Part shown: positions 1-5,257 of the stretch, piece by piece
Numbering within the stretch: position 1 is the stretch's first letter
Layout of the letters: every line of letters begins with the position of its first letter
DNA from: Microbacteriaceae bacterium
GTDB taxonomy: Bacteria > Actinomycetota > Actinomycetes > Actinomycetales > Microbacteriaceae
Assembly (NCBI GenBank): GCA_012719255.1
Contig: JAAYAS010000125.1
Coordinates: forward strand, 1 to 6,041
Direction of reading: 5' to 3'
DNA length: 6,041 bases
Program-made: the position numbers and the translations under genes
Notes under the pieces: model-generated
What the model was told of the DNA's origin: nothing
Database searches by the model: none
The model's input: only the letters and a program-made list of their open reading frames with translations

Positions 1-251
1 AGCAGCATCGACGCCGCGGCGATGAGCGCGCCGCGGTGCTGCAGCAGCAGCGCGCCGACGACGCCGGCGAACAGGCCCAGCGGTACGAGCGTCGTCATCA
101 GGCCGGCCGTGAAGAGCCCGGCGCGCAGCACGAGCGTGCGCGGATCGGCGAACGCGGTCGCGAAGAACGCGGGCAGCAGCATCACCGAGCACGGGCTCAG
201 CAGCGACAGCACGCCGCCGAGCAGGGCGCCGGCGAACCCGATGTCGATCAT
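1..251 (-). CDS. CcdA-type cytochrome c biogenesis / thiol electron-transfer membrane protein (partial, N-terminal part)
   Basis: Only the first 83 codons are present; the gene continues past the left edge. The product begins MIDIGFAGALLGG and is almost wholly hydrophobic, with helices at about residues 5-33 and 43-70. It carries the family signature LSPCSVMLLP at residues 18-27, where Cys21 would be the first of the paired redox cysteines in CcdA/DsbD-beta proteins; the second lies outside the window. Such proteins carry reducing equivalents from cytoplasmic thioredoxin across the membrane to extracytoplasmic thioredoxin-fold partners. The DsbA-like gene two genes upstream is a plausible partner. 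The ATG at 251 is the first possible start in this frame, since no ATG, GTG or TTG occurs between it and the in-frame stop at 477-479. There is no recognisable ribosome binding site, but the ATG overlaps the stop of the small ORF (ATGA), so translation is probably coupled. The exact subfamily cannot be settled from this fragment. Confidence 0.85.
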   Translation of the reverse strand, partial: MIDIGFAGALLGGVLSLLSPCSVMLLPAFFATAFADPRTLVLRAGLFTAGLMTTLVPLGLFAGVVGALLLQHRGALIAAASML

Positions 252-364
252 CGGATGTGGGCGCTCGCGGCGGGGCGCGCGGGGGCCGGGATGCGCGGGG
301 CGGCCGGCATGCGCGGGGCGGCCGGGATGCGGAGGCCGGCCGGGGTGGGCTGGGCGCGGTCCAT
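248..364 (-). CDS. 38-aa Pro/Ala/Arg-rich small ORF, translationally coupled on both sides
   Basis: This small ORF was not recognised as any known family. It starts with an ATG whose A is the last base of the dsbA-like stop codon (TAATG) and ends with a TGA overlapping the ATG of the ccdA-like gene (ATGA). It therefore fills the whole gap between them with no untranslated base. The peptide has no cysteine, no membrane segment and no signal sequence. Residues 12-29 hold three R-[IM]-P-A-[AP] repeats from an 18-bp tandem DNA repeat. The ccdA-like start lacks a Shine-Dalgarno sequence, so the likeliest role is to carry terminating ribosomes from one gene to the next. It could also be a functional basic peptide or a fortuitous open frame in GC-rich DNA. 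The double overlap favours real translation, but composition and repeats weaken any claim of a conserved protein. Confidence 0.5.
   Translation of the reverse strand: MDRAQPTPAGLRIPAAPRMPAAPRIPAPARPAASAHIR
286..339. repeat. 18-bp tandem repeat, three copies
   Basis: Units lie at 286-303, 304-321 and 322-339. The first two differ at one base (G290 versus C308) and the third is more diverged. On the minus strand the unit keeps the small ORF in frame and encodes R-I/M-P-A-A-P. The same DNA in the ccdA-like frame would read as His-Pro-Gly-Arg-rich sequence, but that frame has no start codon. Unit length is a multiple of three, so copy number could change without shifting the frame. Confidence 0.75.
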
Positions 365-1149
365 TACGGCGTCGCCCCCGCCGCCTCGAGCTGCTGGTCG
401 ATGAGCTCGCGGAAGTTCTCGATCGGGTAGGCGCCCGAGAACACGAGGTCGCCGAGGATGAAGGTCGGGGTGCCGCTCACGCCGACGAGCTGCGCCTCCT
501 GCAGGTCGGCCTGCACGAGCGCGGCGAGCTCGGGGGAGTCGAGGTCGGCCTCGAACTGCGCGAGGTCGGGCACGCCCGCCTCGCCGGCGATCTCGATGAG
601 CCGCTCGCGGGGCAGATCGGTGTGGCCGCCCTGCTCGGCGAGCGCGAACACCGCCGAGTTGTACTCCCAGAACAGCCCCTGCTCGCCGGCGGCGCGGGCG
701 GCCAAGGCCGCGAGCTCCGACTGCTCGCCGAAGATCGGCACGTCCCGCCATTCGATGCGCACGAGGCCGGTCTCGACGTACTCGGCGACGATGTGCGGCT
801 GCGTGTCGGTCGAGTAGAGGCCGCAGTAGGGGCAGCGGTAGTCGCTGTACTCGATGAGCACGATCGGCGCGTCGACGTCGCCCATCGCGGTCGGATCGTC
901 GGCGTCGCGTCGGGCGAACTCGCTCGGCAGCATCTCGGGGCCGGCCGGCGCGGCCCGCTCGGGCGCCTGCTGCTGGCCCGCGTCGACCGGCGCCTCGGGC
1001 ACCTGCTGGCCGGCGTCGCCGGCGGTGTCGGCACCGGGTCCGGCGGGGCGTGCGAACACCGCCACCAGGGCGATGATCACCGCGGCCACCACGGCGGCGA
1101 TGAGCCACTTCTCGCGCGTGCTCAGCGCCTTTCCCGACGTCGTTCCCAT
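364..1149 (-). CDS. Membrane-anchored DsbA-family thiol:disulfide oxidoreductase
   Basis: The 261-residue product has a short basic N-terminus, one membrane anchor at about 15-33, a Pro/Ala/Gln-rich linker at about 35-75 and a DsbA-like thioredoxin domain from about 80. The active site is CPYC at 106-109 in the context YSDYRCPYC, and the cis-proline loop is GTPTF at 226-230. FWEYNSAVFA at 160-169 is typical of the helical insert in COG1651 DsbA proteins. It should act outside the membrane, making or isomerising disulfides in exported proteins. The ATG at 1149 was chosen over an in-frame TTG at 1158 because the AGGGGG at 1166-1161 (minus strand) lies 11 bases from the ATG but only 2 from the TTG. 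The gene heads an operon with the small ORF and the ccdA-like gene, which could recycle it, and is divergent from the CPVC membrane protein. The specific substrate is unknown. Confidence 0.93.
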   Translation of the reverse strand: MGTTSGKALSTREKWLIAAVVAAVIIALVAVFARPAGPGADTAGDAGQQVPEAPVDAGQQQAPERAAPAGPEMLPSEFARRDADDPTAMGDVDAPIVLIEYSDYRCPYCGLYSTDTQPHIVAEYVETGLVRIEWRDVPIFGEQSELAALAARAAGEQGLFWEYNSAVFALAEQGGHTDLPRERLIEIAGEAGVPDLAQFEADLDSPELAALVQADLQEAQLVGVSGTPTFILGDLVFSGAYPIENFRELIDQQLEAAGATP

Positions 1150-1157
1150 GCTCGTCA

Positions 1158-1173
1158 ATACCCCCTGGCGTAT
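1158..1173. promoter_or_regulatory. CsoR/CstR-like operator palindrome in the divergent promoter region
   Basis: ATACCCCCTGGCGTAT is an inverted repeat in which seven of eight base pairs match (only C1162/C1169 do not). AT-rich ends enclosing C and G tracts resemble operators of the CsoR family, which senses Cu(I), or persulfides in the CstR branch. The site overlaps the ribosome binding region and candidate -10 of the dsbA-like gene and lies 55 bases before the start of the divergent membrane protein, so it could control both directions. The assignment rests on pattern resemblance, and no CsoR gene is in the window. Confidence 0.5.
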
Positions 1174-1197
1174 ATTCGTCGCGACCCAGTCTGACAG
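1169..1197 (-). promoter_or_regulatory. Candidate sigma70-type promoter for the dsbA-like operon
   Basis: On the minus strand CTGTCA (1197-1192) and TATACG (1174-1169) each match 4 of 6 consensus bases and are 17 bases apart. Transcription would start near 1162, inside the CsoR-like palindrome, which suits repression. A start there would cut into the AGGGGG ribosome binding sequence, so the real start may differ. Confidence 0.35.
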
Positions 1198-1214
1198 ACC
1201 CTACGCATCGACGT

Positions 1215-1220
1215 GAAAGG
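1215..1220 (+). promoter_or_regulatory. Ribosome binding site of the CPVC membrane protein
   Basis: GAAAGG lies 8 bases before the ATG at 1229 and fixes the start of this gene. Confidence 0.7.
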
Positions 1221-1228
1221 CTCCCTCC

Positions 1229-1687
1229 ATGCTCGCCGTCCTCCGCGCCTGGCCCGCCCGCCGCTGGTTCGTGGCGCTCTCGACCGCGGCGATCACGTAC
1301 CTCGTCATCGCGATCCCGACCGTCCTCATCCCGAACCCGTGGTTCGCGCGCGAGATCCCGCCGACGATCTGGGCGCAGCCGGTCGCGATCGTGAGCTCGG
1401 TGCTCGCCGGGATGCTCACCGCCACCTACGTGCGCTCGCCGCTCGGCAACGAGCAGCTCGAGCGAGAGGGCCGGGCCGGGCTGCTCGGCGGGGTCGTGAC
1501 CTTCTTCGCGGTCGGCTGCCCGGTCTGCAACAAGCTCGTGCTGCTCGCGCTCGGCTGGTCGGGCGCGATGCAGTTCTTCGCGCCGGTGCAGCCGCTGCTC
1601 GCCGCCGCGTCGATCGCGCTGCTCGCCTGGGCGCTCGTGCGCCGGATGCGCGGCGAGATCGCCTGCGAGGTGCCCGCGCGCGCGTAG
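1229..1687 (+). CDS. Small four-helix membrane protein with CPVC motif, possible membrane thiol-redox protein
   Basis: The product has 152 residues and I cannot place it in a named family. Hydrophobic segments at about 14-34, 48-67, 85-109 and 115-137 suggest four membrane helices. A CPVC motif (97-100, in GCPVCNKLV) sits within the third helix. A CxxC at a membrane position, next to a divergent DsbA/CcdA operon, suggests a role in passing electrons or disulfides across the membrane, comparable in concept to VKOR or CcdA. It lacks enough of either family's sequence to be called one of them. CPVC could instead bind a metal such as copper, which would fit the CsoR-like operator. A third cysteine is near the C-terminus (Cys146). 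Start and ribosome binding site are clear. The gene is followed by 194 bases before purM, which has its own promoter, so it is probably monocistronic. Confidence 0.85.
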   Translation: MLAVLRAWPARRWFVALSTAAITYLVIAIPTVLIPNPWFAREIPPTIWAQPVAIVSSVLAGMLTATYVRSPLGNEQLEREGRAGLLGGVVTFFAVGCPVCNKLVLLALGWSGAMQFFAPVQPLLAAASIALLAWALVRRMRGEIACEVPARA

Positions 1688-1704
1688 CCGACGTTCGCCG
1701 CGCT

Positions 1705-1724
1705 CGACCCTCCCGGGGGAGTCG
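1705..1724. repeat. Decayed copy of the CGACTCTCCCGGGAGAGTCG palindrome
   Basis: CGACCCTCCCGGGGGAGTCG differs from the core palindrome of the two elements at 3061-3227 by two bases. It lies 17 bases after the stop of the CPVC membrane protein gene and can still fold as a GC-rich hairpin, so it may serve as a terminator. No T-tract follows. The rest of the 1688-1868 gap shows GC-rich low-complexity sequence and no gene. Confidence 0.45.
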
Positions 1725-1868
1725 CCGACCGCCCCGGCGCGCGTCCGCGACGCCGCGCCGACCCTCCGCAGGCCGTCGGGATGCGCGCGCCGACCTTCGT
1801 CGACGGCGCGACCGCCCACCCACCGCCACGGGCGGCTCCGGCGGGAGCGCCCGCATCCCACTCGCGAC

Positions 1869-1881
1869 TAGGCTGGCGGAC
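1869..1881 (+). promoter_or_regulatory. Leaderless -10 promoter element of purM
   Basis: TAGGCT (1869-1874) fits the actinobacterial -10 pattern TANNNT and ends 7 bases before the A of the purM ATG. Transcription would therefore begin at the start codon. No clear -35 is visible, and the GGCGGA just before the ATG is too close to act as a ribosome binding site, which also favours leaderless translation. Confidence 0.6.
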
Positions 1882-2985
1882 ATGAGCGATGACCTGTACG
1901 CCTCGGCCGGCGTCGACACCGCGGCGGGCGACCGCGCCGTCGACCTCATGAAGAAGGCCGTGACGGCCACGCACGGACCCGAGGTGATCGGCGGCTTCGG
2001 CGGGTTCGCCGGGCTCTTCGACGCCTCGCGCCTCGCCGGCATGCGCCGCCCGCTGCTCGCCACCTCCACCGACGGCGTCGGCACCAAGGTCGCGATCGCG
2101 CAGGCGATCGACAAGCACGACACCATCGGGCAGGACCTCGTCGGCATGGTCGTCGACGACATCATCGTGGTCGGCGCCGAGCCGATGTTCATGACCGACT
2201 ACATCGCCTGCGGCCGCGTCGTGCCCGAGCGCATCGCCGCGATCGTCAAGGGCATCGCCGACGCCTGCGCCGCCACCGGCACCGCGCTCACCGGCGGCGA
2301 GACCGCCGAGCACCCGGGCCTGCTCGGTCCCGACGACTACGACGTCGCCGGCGCGGTCACCGGCGTCGTCGACGCCGACAGGCTGCTCGGCGCCGAGCGG
2401 GTCGTCGACGGCGACGTCGTCATCGCGCTCGCCGCATCCGGCCTGCACTCGAACGGCTACTCGCTCGTGCGCCGCATCATCGCCGACGCCGGCATCGACT
2501 ACGGCGCGCACGCCGACGACTTCGGCCGCTCGTGGGGCGAGGCGCTGCTCGAGCCCACCCGCCTCTACACCGGCGAGCTCGTGCGGGTGCTGCGCCGCCC
2601 CGAGCTCGACGGCGCGGTGCACGCCTTCTCGCACGTCACCGGCGGCGGCATCGCCGCGAACCTCGCCCGGGTGCTGCCCCGCGGCTCGTGGGTCGAGCTC
2701 GACCGGTCGCTGTGGTCGCCGCTGCCCGTGTTCCGAGTGCTCACCGACCTCGCGGGCGCCTCGCTCGAGTCGGTCGAGGGCACCTGGAACCTCGGCATCG
2801 GCATGTTCGCCATCGTCGAGGCCGAGCGGGCGGATGCGGTGCTCGCCGCCTGCCGCGCCGAGGGCCACGAGGGCTGGATCGCCGGCCGCGTCTCGACCGC
2901 CGAGCGCTCGCTCGACGGCTTCGCGCAGGGCGACAAGGGCGTCGACGGCGGCGCCGTGCGCCTCGTGGGGGCGTACGCGGAGTAG
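1882..2985 (+). CDS. purM: Phosphoribosylformylglycinamidine cyclo-ligase (AIR synthetase)
   Basis: PurM catalyses the fifth step of de novo purine synthesis, the ATP-dependent closure of FGAM to aminoimidazole ribonucleotide, in the cytoplasm. The 367-residue product has the expected order of motifs: YASAGVD near the N-terminus (6-12), GGFGGFAGLFD (37-47), DGVGTK (64-69), VGAEPMFMTDY (97-107), GGETAEHPG (138-146), SGLHSNGYSLVR (186-197), EPTRLY (224-229) and HVTGGGIAAN (251-260). It appears full length and a little longer than the E. coli enzyme, as is usual in actinobacteria. The frame is open far upstream, but homology begins at this ATG and a leaderless -10 element points to it. In many actinobacteria purF lies directly upstream of purM; here that place is taken by the unrelated CPVC membrane protein. 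DUF3073 is a common neighbour and is present on the opposite strand. Confidence 0.97.
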   Translation: MSDDLYASAGVDTAAGDRAVDLMKKAVTATHGPEVIGGFGGFAGLFDASRLAGMRRPLLATSTDGVGTKVAIAQAIDKHDTIGQDLVGMVVDDIIVVGAEPMFMTDYIACGRVVPERIAAIVKGIADACAATGTALTGGETAEHPGLLGPDDYDVAGAVTGVVDADRLLGAERVVDGDVVIALAASGLHSNGYSLVRRIIADAGIDYGAHADDFGRSWGEALLEPTRLYTGELVRVLRRPELDGAVHAFSHVTGGGIAANLARVLPRGSWVELDRSLWSPLPVFRVLTDLAGASLESVEGTWNLGIGMFAIVEAERADAVLAACRAEGHEGWIAGRVSTAERSLDGFAQGDKGVDGGAVRLVGAYAE

Positions 2986-2989
2986 CGCG

Positions 2990-3007
2990 CGACGCCGCGC
3001 GGCGTCG
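2990..3007 (+). terminator. GC-rich palindrome after purM, possible terminator
   Basis: CGACGCCGCGCGGCGTCG is a perfect 18-bp palindrome starting 4 bases after the purM stop codon. As RNA it could form a stable hairpin. No run of T follows, so it would be a non-canonical terminator; position and symmetry are the only support. Confidence 0.45.
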
Positions 3008-3060
3008 GGCGCGGCGTCGCGTAGGAGGCCCCGGCGCCGGTCTACGAGCATCGCGCCGCG

Positions 3061-3102
3061 CCGACTCTCCCGGGCCGGTCGTCGACTCTCCCGGGAGAGT
3101 CG
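3061..3102. repeat. 42-bp paired palindromic element, copy 1
   Basis: The element contains CGACTCTCCCGGG, a GCCGGTCG-type linker, then the full palindrome GACTCTCCCGGGAGAGTC (3084-3101). The palindrome extends in this copy to 24 perfect bases (3081-3104). The first half can pair either with the second arm of the full palindrome (13-bp arms, 3062-3074 with 3090-3102) or stay free, giving two exclusive folds. It matches copy 2 at 41 of 42 positions (T3082 versus A3203). It sits between the convergent purM and SdpI genes. Confidence 0.85.
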
Positions 3103-3178
3103 ACCGTCGTGCGGGGGATGCGCGGAAATCGGCCGATTCGGGCCTCCTGACGCGCCGTCCCATGCGATCGCATTCGAT

Positions 3179-3227
3179 CCGCCGACTCTCCCGGGCCGGT
3201 CGACGACTCTCCCGGGAGAGTCGGCGG
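3179..3227. repeat. 42-bp paired palindromic element, copy 2, with longer outer arms
   Basis: The shared core is at 3182-3223. The inner palindrome is at 3204-3223. The outer arms 3179-3195 and 3211-3227 are a perfect 17-bp inverted repeat around a 15-base loop that itself holds the left arm of the inner palindrome. The inner and outer hairpins therefore compete. The copy starts 121 bases after copy 1 in the same orientation. It ends 45 bases before the SdpI-family stop and could work as a bidirectional terminator for the convergent genes. Confidence 0.85.
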
Positions 3228-3272
3228 GGCTCGGAACCGCCCCGGCACCATCGACCCGGCCAACCCCGCCGG

Positions 3273-3653
3273 CTACCGCTCGCCGAGCACCTCGCGTGCG
3301 GTGCGGTCGCCGACGACGAGCGTCGTGATCGCGCCGGCGATGGTGAGCGCGATCGTCGCGCCCGCGGCGATGAGGAACGGCGCCACCGTCGCGCCGAGCG
3401 TCGCGGTGACGATCGCGCCGAGCGCCGCCGCGCCGTTGAGCCGCTGCGACCACGGCCACGCCGCCTCGTGCGCCGCGCGCCAGGTGGCGTCGGTCGAGCG
3501 CACCGCGGCGGTGCGGATGCCCGCGAACGACGAGTCGGGAGTGATCTCGCCGGCGGCGGCCGCGCGCATCGCGTAGAGCGCGAGCACGTTGCCGATGAGC
3601 AGGATCATCCCGAGGATGATCCCCATGCCGATGCCGGGGGCCTGCAGCTCCAC
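3273..3653 (-). CDS. SdpI-family small membrane protein
   Basis: The 126-residue product has an N-terminal helix (about 8-30), a loop with PDSSFAGIRTAAVRSTDATW (39-58) and His62, and two further helices (about 74-95 and 97-115). The GIRT, later Ser, Trp and His spacing is the pattern of the SdpI C-terminal domain, named after the Bacillus immunity and signalling protein for the SdpC toxin. Actinobacterial members are mostly uncharacterised, so toxin immunity should not be assumed, and no SdpC-like gene is visible. The start is taken as the GTG 3 bases after the DUF3073 stop, which implies coupled translation; no Shine-Dalgarno sequence is visible. An in-frame ATG at 3626 (residue 10) is a possible alternative that would trim the N-terminus without losing the helix. 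It is convergent with purM. Confidence 0.8.
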   Translation of the reverse strand: MELQAPGIGMGIILGMILLIGNVLALYAMRAAAAGEITPDSSFAGIRTAAVRSTDATWRAAHEAAWPWSQRLNGAAALGAIVTATLGATVAPFLIAAGATIALTIAGAITTLVVGDRTAREVLGER

Positions 3654-3656
3654 GGG

Positions 3657-3872
3657 CTAGGCGAGTCGACGCTGGTCGACGTCGCGCCAGGTGTCGTCGG
3701 CGTCGTCCTCGTCGTCGAGGTACTCCGACCACTTCGACAGCTCGTCGACCCCATCCTCAGGACGCGAGCCCTGCAGCTCGCGCTCGAGCTGCTCGTAGTC
3801 GGTCTCCGGGATGTTGTACTTCAGCTCCCGGGCGACCTTCGTGTGCTTCGCCTTCTGACGGCCACGCCCCAT
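3657..3872 (-). CDS. DUF3073 domain-containing small acidic protein
   Basis: The 71-residue protein has the DUF3073 signature at its N-terminus: MGRGRQKAKHTKVARELKY (1-19), a basic stretch, followed by an acidic C-terminal half rich in Asp and Glu (about 39-66). The family is found in actinobacteria, usually beside purM, and its function is not established. The ATG at 3872 was chosen because the family begins with MGRGR and AGGGGG lies 9 bases upstream. A longer frame from the ATG at 3890 would place that ribosome binding sequence inside the gene. It leads a two-gene unit with the SdpI-family gene. No convincing promoter was identified between it and the divergent oxidoreductase. Confidence 0.92.
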   Translation of the reverse strand: MGRGRQKAKHTKVARELKYNIPETDYEQLERELQGSRPEDGVDELSKWSEYLDDEDDADDTWRDVDQRRLA

Positions 3873-4018
3873 AACGCGCAACCCCCTCATAGCATCGGGC
3901 CGGGCGAGCGATGAGTCGACCGGCCGGTGAACGACAACGTGAAATCTGGGGCGAGTTTACCACGGCGTCATGTTCGAGCGGAGCGGGCGAGGCGTCGATC
4001 GTCGGGCCCGCGCCGCCG

Positions 4019-4024
4019 TACACT
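4019..4024 (+). promoter_or_regulatory. Candidate -10 element for the oxidoreductase
   Basis: TACACT is a good TANNNT-type -10 hexamer in otherwise GC-rich sequence, 68 bases before the start codon. No matching -35 was found. The rest of the divergent gap 3873-4092 holds no gene I can support. Confidence 0.3.
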
Positions 4025-4082
4025 CGGGGCACGCGTCCGAGCGAACGCGCCCGAGCTTCATCCCGTCTCTCTTCTCGCCGCT

Positions 4083-4089
4083 GGGAGGA
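4083..4089 (+). promoter_or_regulatory. Ribosome binding site that selects a TTG start
   Basis: GGGAGGA is the only strong Shine-Dalgarno sequence in the region and lies just before TTG at 4093. The spacing, 4 bases from GGAGG, is on the short side. It argues against the upstream in-frame ATG at 3970. Confidence 0.6.
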
Positions 4090-4092
4090 TCG

Positions 4093-5232
4093 TTGACCGC
4101 CGTCGTCGATCGCGTCGATATCGCGGTGATCGGCGCGGGCGCCCCCGGTCTCACGATGGCGTACTCGCTGCGCGCCCTCGGGCTGCAGCCGCTGCGCGAC
4201 TTCGTCGTGCTCGACGAGCGCCCGGCGCCCGGCGCGAACTGGCACCGGGCCTGGGACTTCCTCACCGTCGACCGCGGCCGCCGCGCCGGCGAGCTCGTCG
4301 AGCTGCCCGGCCAGGCCGAGCTCGGCCTCGGCATCGACCGCATCGCCCCCGACGCGCTCGCCCGCGACGTCGTGCCCGAGATGTGGCGCAAGTACGAGTA
4401 CGCCTACGGGCTGCAGGTGGCCCACGGCATCCGCGCCCTGCGGGTCGAGCCGGTGCGGCGCCGCGACGACCTGCGCATCACCACGACGCGGCCCGACGGC
4501 GGCACCGCGCAGTTCGCGGCGCGGCTGCTCGTGAGCGCGGTGAGCACCTGGTCGCATCCGTTCGTGCCCTGGTACCCGGGCGCCGACCGCTTCGCCGGCG
4601 TGCAGGACCACGTCTACCGGCGCGACTCGTTCGCGGCGTTCGCCGGGATGCGGGTGCTCGTCGTCGGGGGCGGGCGCAGCGCGGTCGCGGTGCTGCTCGA
4701 GCTCGAGCGGCTCGGCGCGCGCACCGCGTGGTCGACGCTGCGCGAGCCCGACTTCCTCGATCGGCCGACGTTCGGCCTCGTCCGCCGCCGCTCGGCGCTC
4801 ACGCTCGCCGAGATCGGCCTCGAGCGGCGCTCGCGGGTCGCGCGGATGGCGGCGCGCGGCCGCTGGCTGCCGTCGGACGTGTCGGTGCGCGGCATCCCGC
4901 AGACGCTCGAGGTGTTCGAGGGGCGGCGGCGCGGCACGCTCGCCTCGCGGGGTCCGCTCGAGCGGCTCGAACCGGATGCGGCGGTGTTCGCCGACGGGTC
5001 GCGCGCGCCGATCGACGCGGTGCTCTGGGCGACCGGCGGCCGCGAGTCGACCCGCTACCTCGCGCCGCTCGGCCTGCGGGATGCGGGCGGGACGCCGAAG
5101 GTGCGCTCGGGCTGGTCGCGCCGCGACGAGCGCGTCGGCTTCCTCGGCTACGGCCCCGGCATGGACGCGACCGAGGCGCTCGAGGGCGCCGTCGACCTCG
5201 CCGAGGACGCCATCGACCGCCTCGTCGGGTAG
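4093..5232 (+). CDS. FAD-dependent NAD(P)-binding oxidoreductase, flavin monooxygenase / CzcO-like
   Basis: The 379-residue product has two dinucleotide-binding folds in the order seen in flavin-containing monooxygenases and related flavoproteins. The FAD fold is IAVIGAGAPG (10-19) with acidic DE at 41-42 ending the second strand and a GANWH motif (47-51). The NAD(P) fold is VLVVGGGRSA (188-197). The ATGG motif is at 313-316, and a C-terminal GYGPGMDATEALEG (352-365) resembles the closing FAD-contact segment. Such enzymes transfer electrons from NAD(P)H to FAD for an oxygenation or redox reaction; the substrate cannot be read from the sequence. The TTG start is set by GGGAGGA upstream and by homology starting about nine residues in. 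The longer frame from 3970 adds 41 residues that look non-coding. The stop lies 25 bases from that of the convergent crcB gene, so transcripts may overlap. Confidence 0.88.
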   Translation: MTAVVDRVDIAVIGAGAPGLTMAYSLRALGLQPLRDFVVLDERPAPGANWHRAWDFLTVDRGRRAGELVELPGQAELGLGIDRIAPDALARDVVPEMWRKYEYAYGLQVAHGIRALRVEPVRRRDDLRITTTRPDGGTAQFAARLLVSAVSTWSHPFVPWYPGADRFAGVQDHVYRRDSFAAFAGMRVLVVGGGRSAVAVLLELERLGARTAWSTLREPDFLDRPTFGLVRRRSALTLAEIGLERRSRVARMAARGRWLPSDVSVRGIPQTLEVFEGRRRGTLASRGPLERLEPDAAVFADGSRAPIDAVLWATGGRESTRYLAPLGLRDAGGTPKVRSGWSRRDERVGFLGYGPGMDATEALEGAVDLAEDAIDRLVG

Positions 5233-5257
5233 GCCGCGTCGCGCCGCGGGGTGCGGC

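Noticed and set aside
252..364. His-Pro-rich N-terminal extension of the ccdA-like protein, suggestive of metal binding
   Set aside because: The frame is open back to 476 but contains no ATG, GTG or TTG, so it could be translated only by frameshifting, for which there is no signal.
1150..1158. TTG at 1158 as the start of the dsbA-like gene
   Set aside because: The AGGGGG would be only 2 bases away, and the ATG at 1149 is a better codon with better spacing.
248..1861. Long minus-strand open frame across the dsbA-like and CPVC genes
   Set aside because: It is antisense or out of frame to well-supported genes, is Arg/Gly/Pro-rich and low in complexity, and shows no domain; it arises from high GC. 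Only its last 38 codons coincide with the coupled small ORF.
2295..2321. GGETAEHPG in PurM, with His where E. coli has Met, as an unusual substitution
   Set aside because: From general knowledge the His form is usual in actinobacterial PurM, so it is not remarkable.
3061..3227. Minimal CRISPR-like array from the two repeats
   Set aside because: There are only two copies, the 79-base interval is too long for a typical spacer, the repeats are internally palindromic, and no cas gene is present.
1426..3732. 768-codon minus-strand open frame opposite purM
   Set aside because: It covers purM and the palindromic gap, has biased Arg/Gly/Asp composition and no motif, and is a shadow of the purM codon pattern.
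3970..4092. ATG at 3970 as the start of the oxidoreductase
   Set aside because: No ribosome binding site precedes it, the added 41 residues look non-coding, and the candidate -10 and the strong GGGAGGA lie downstream.
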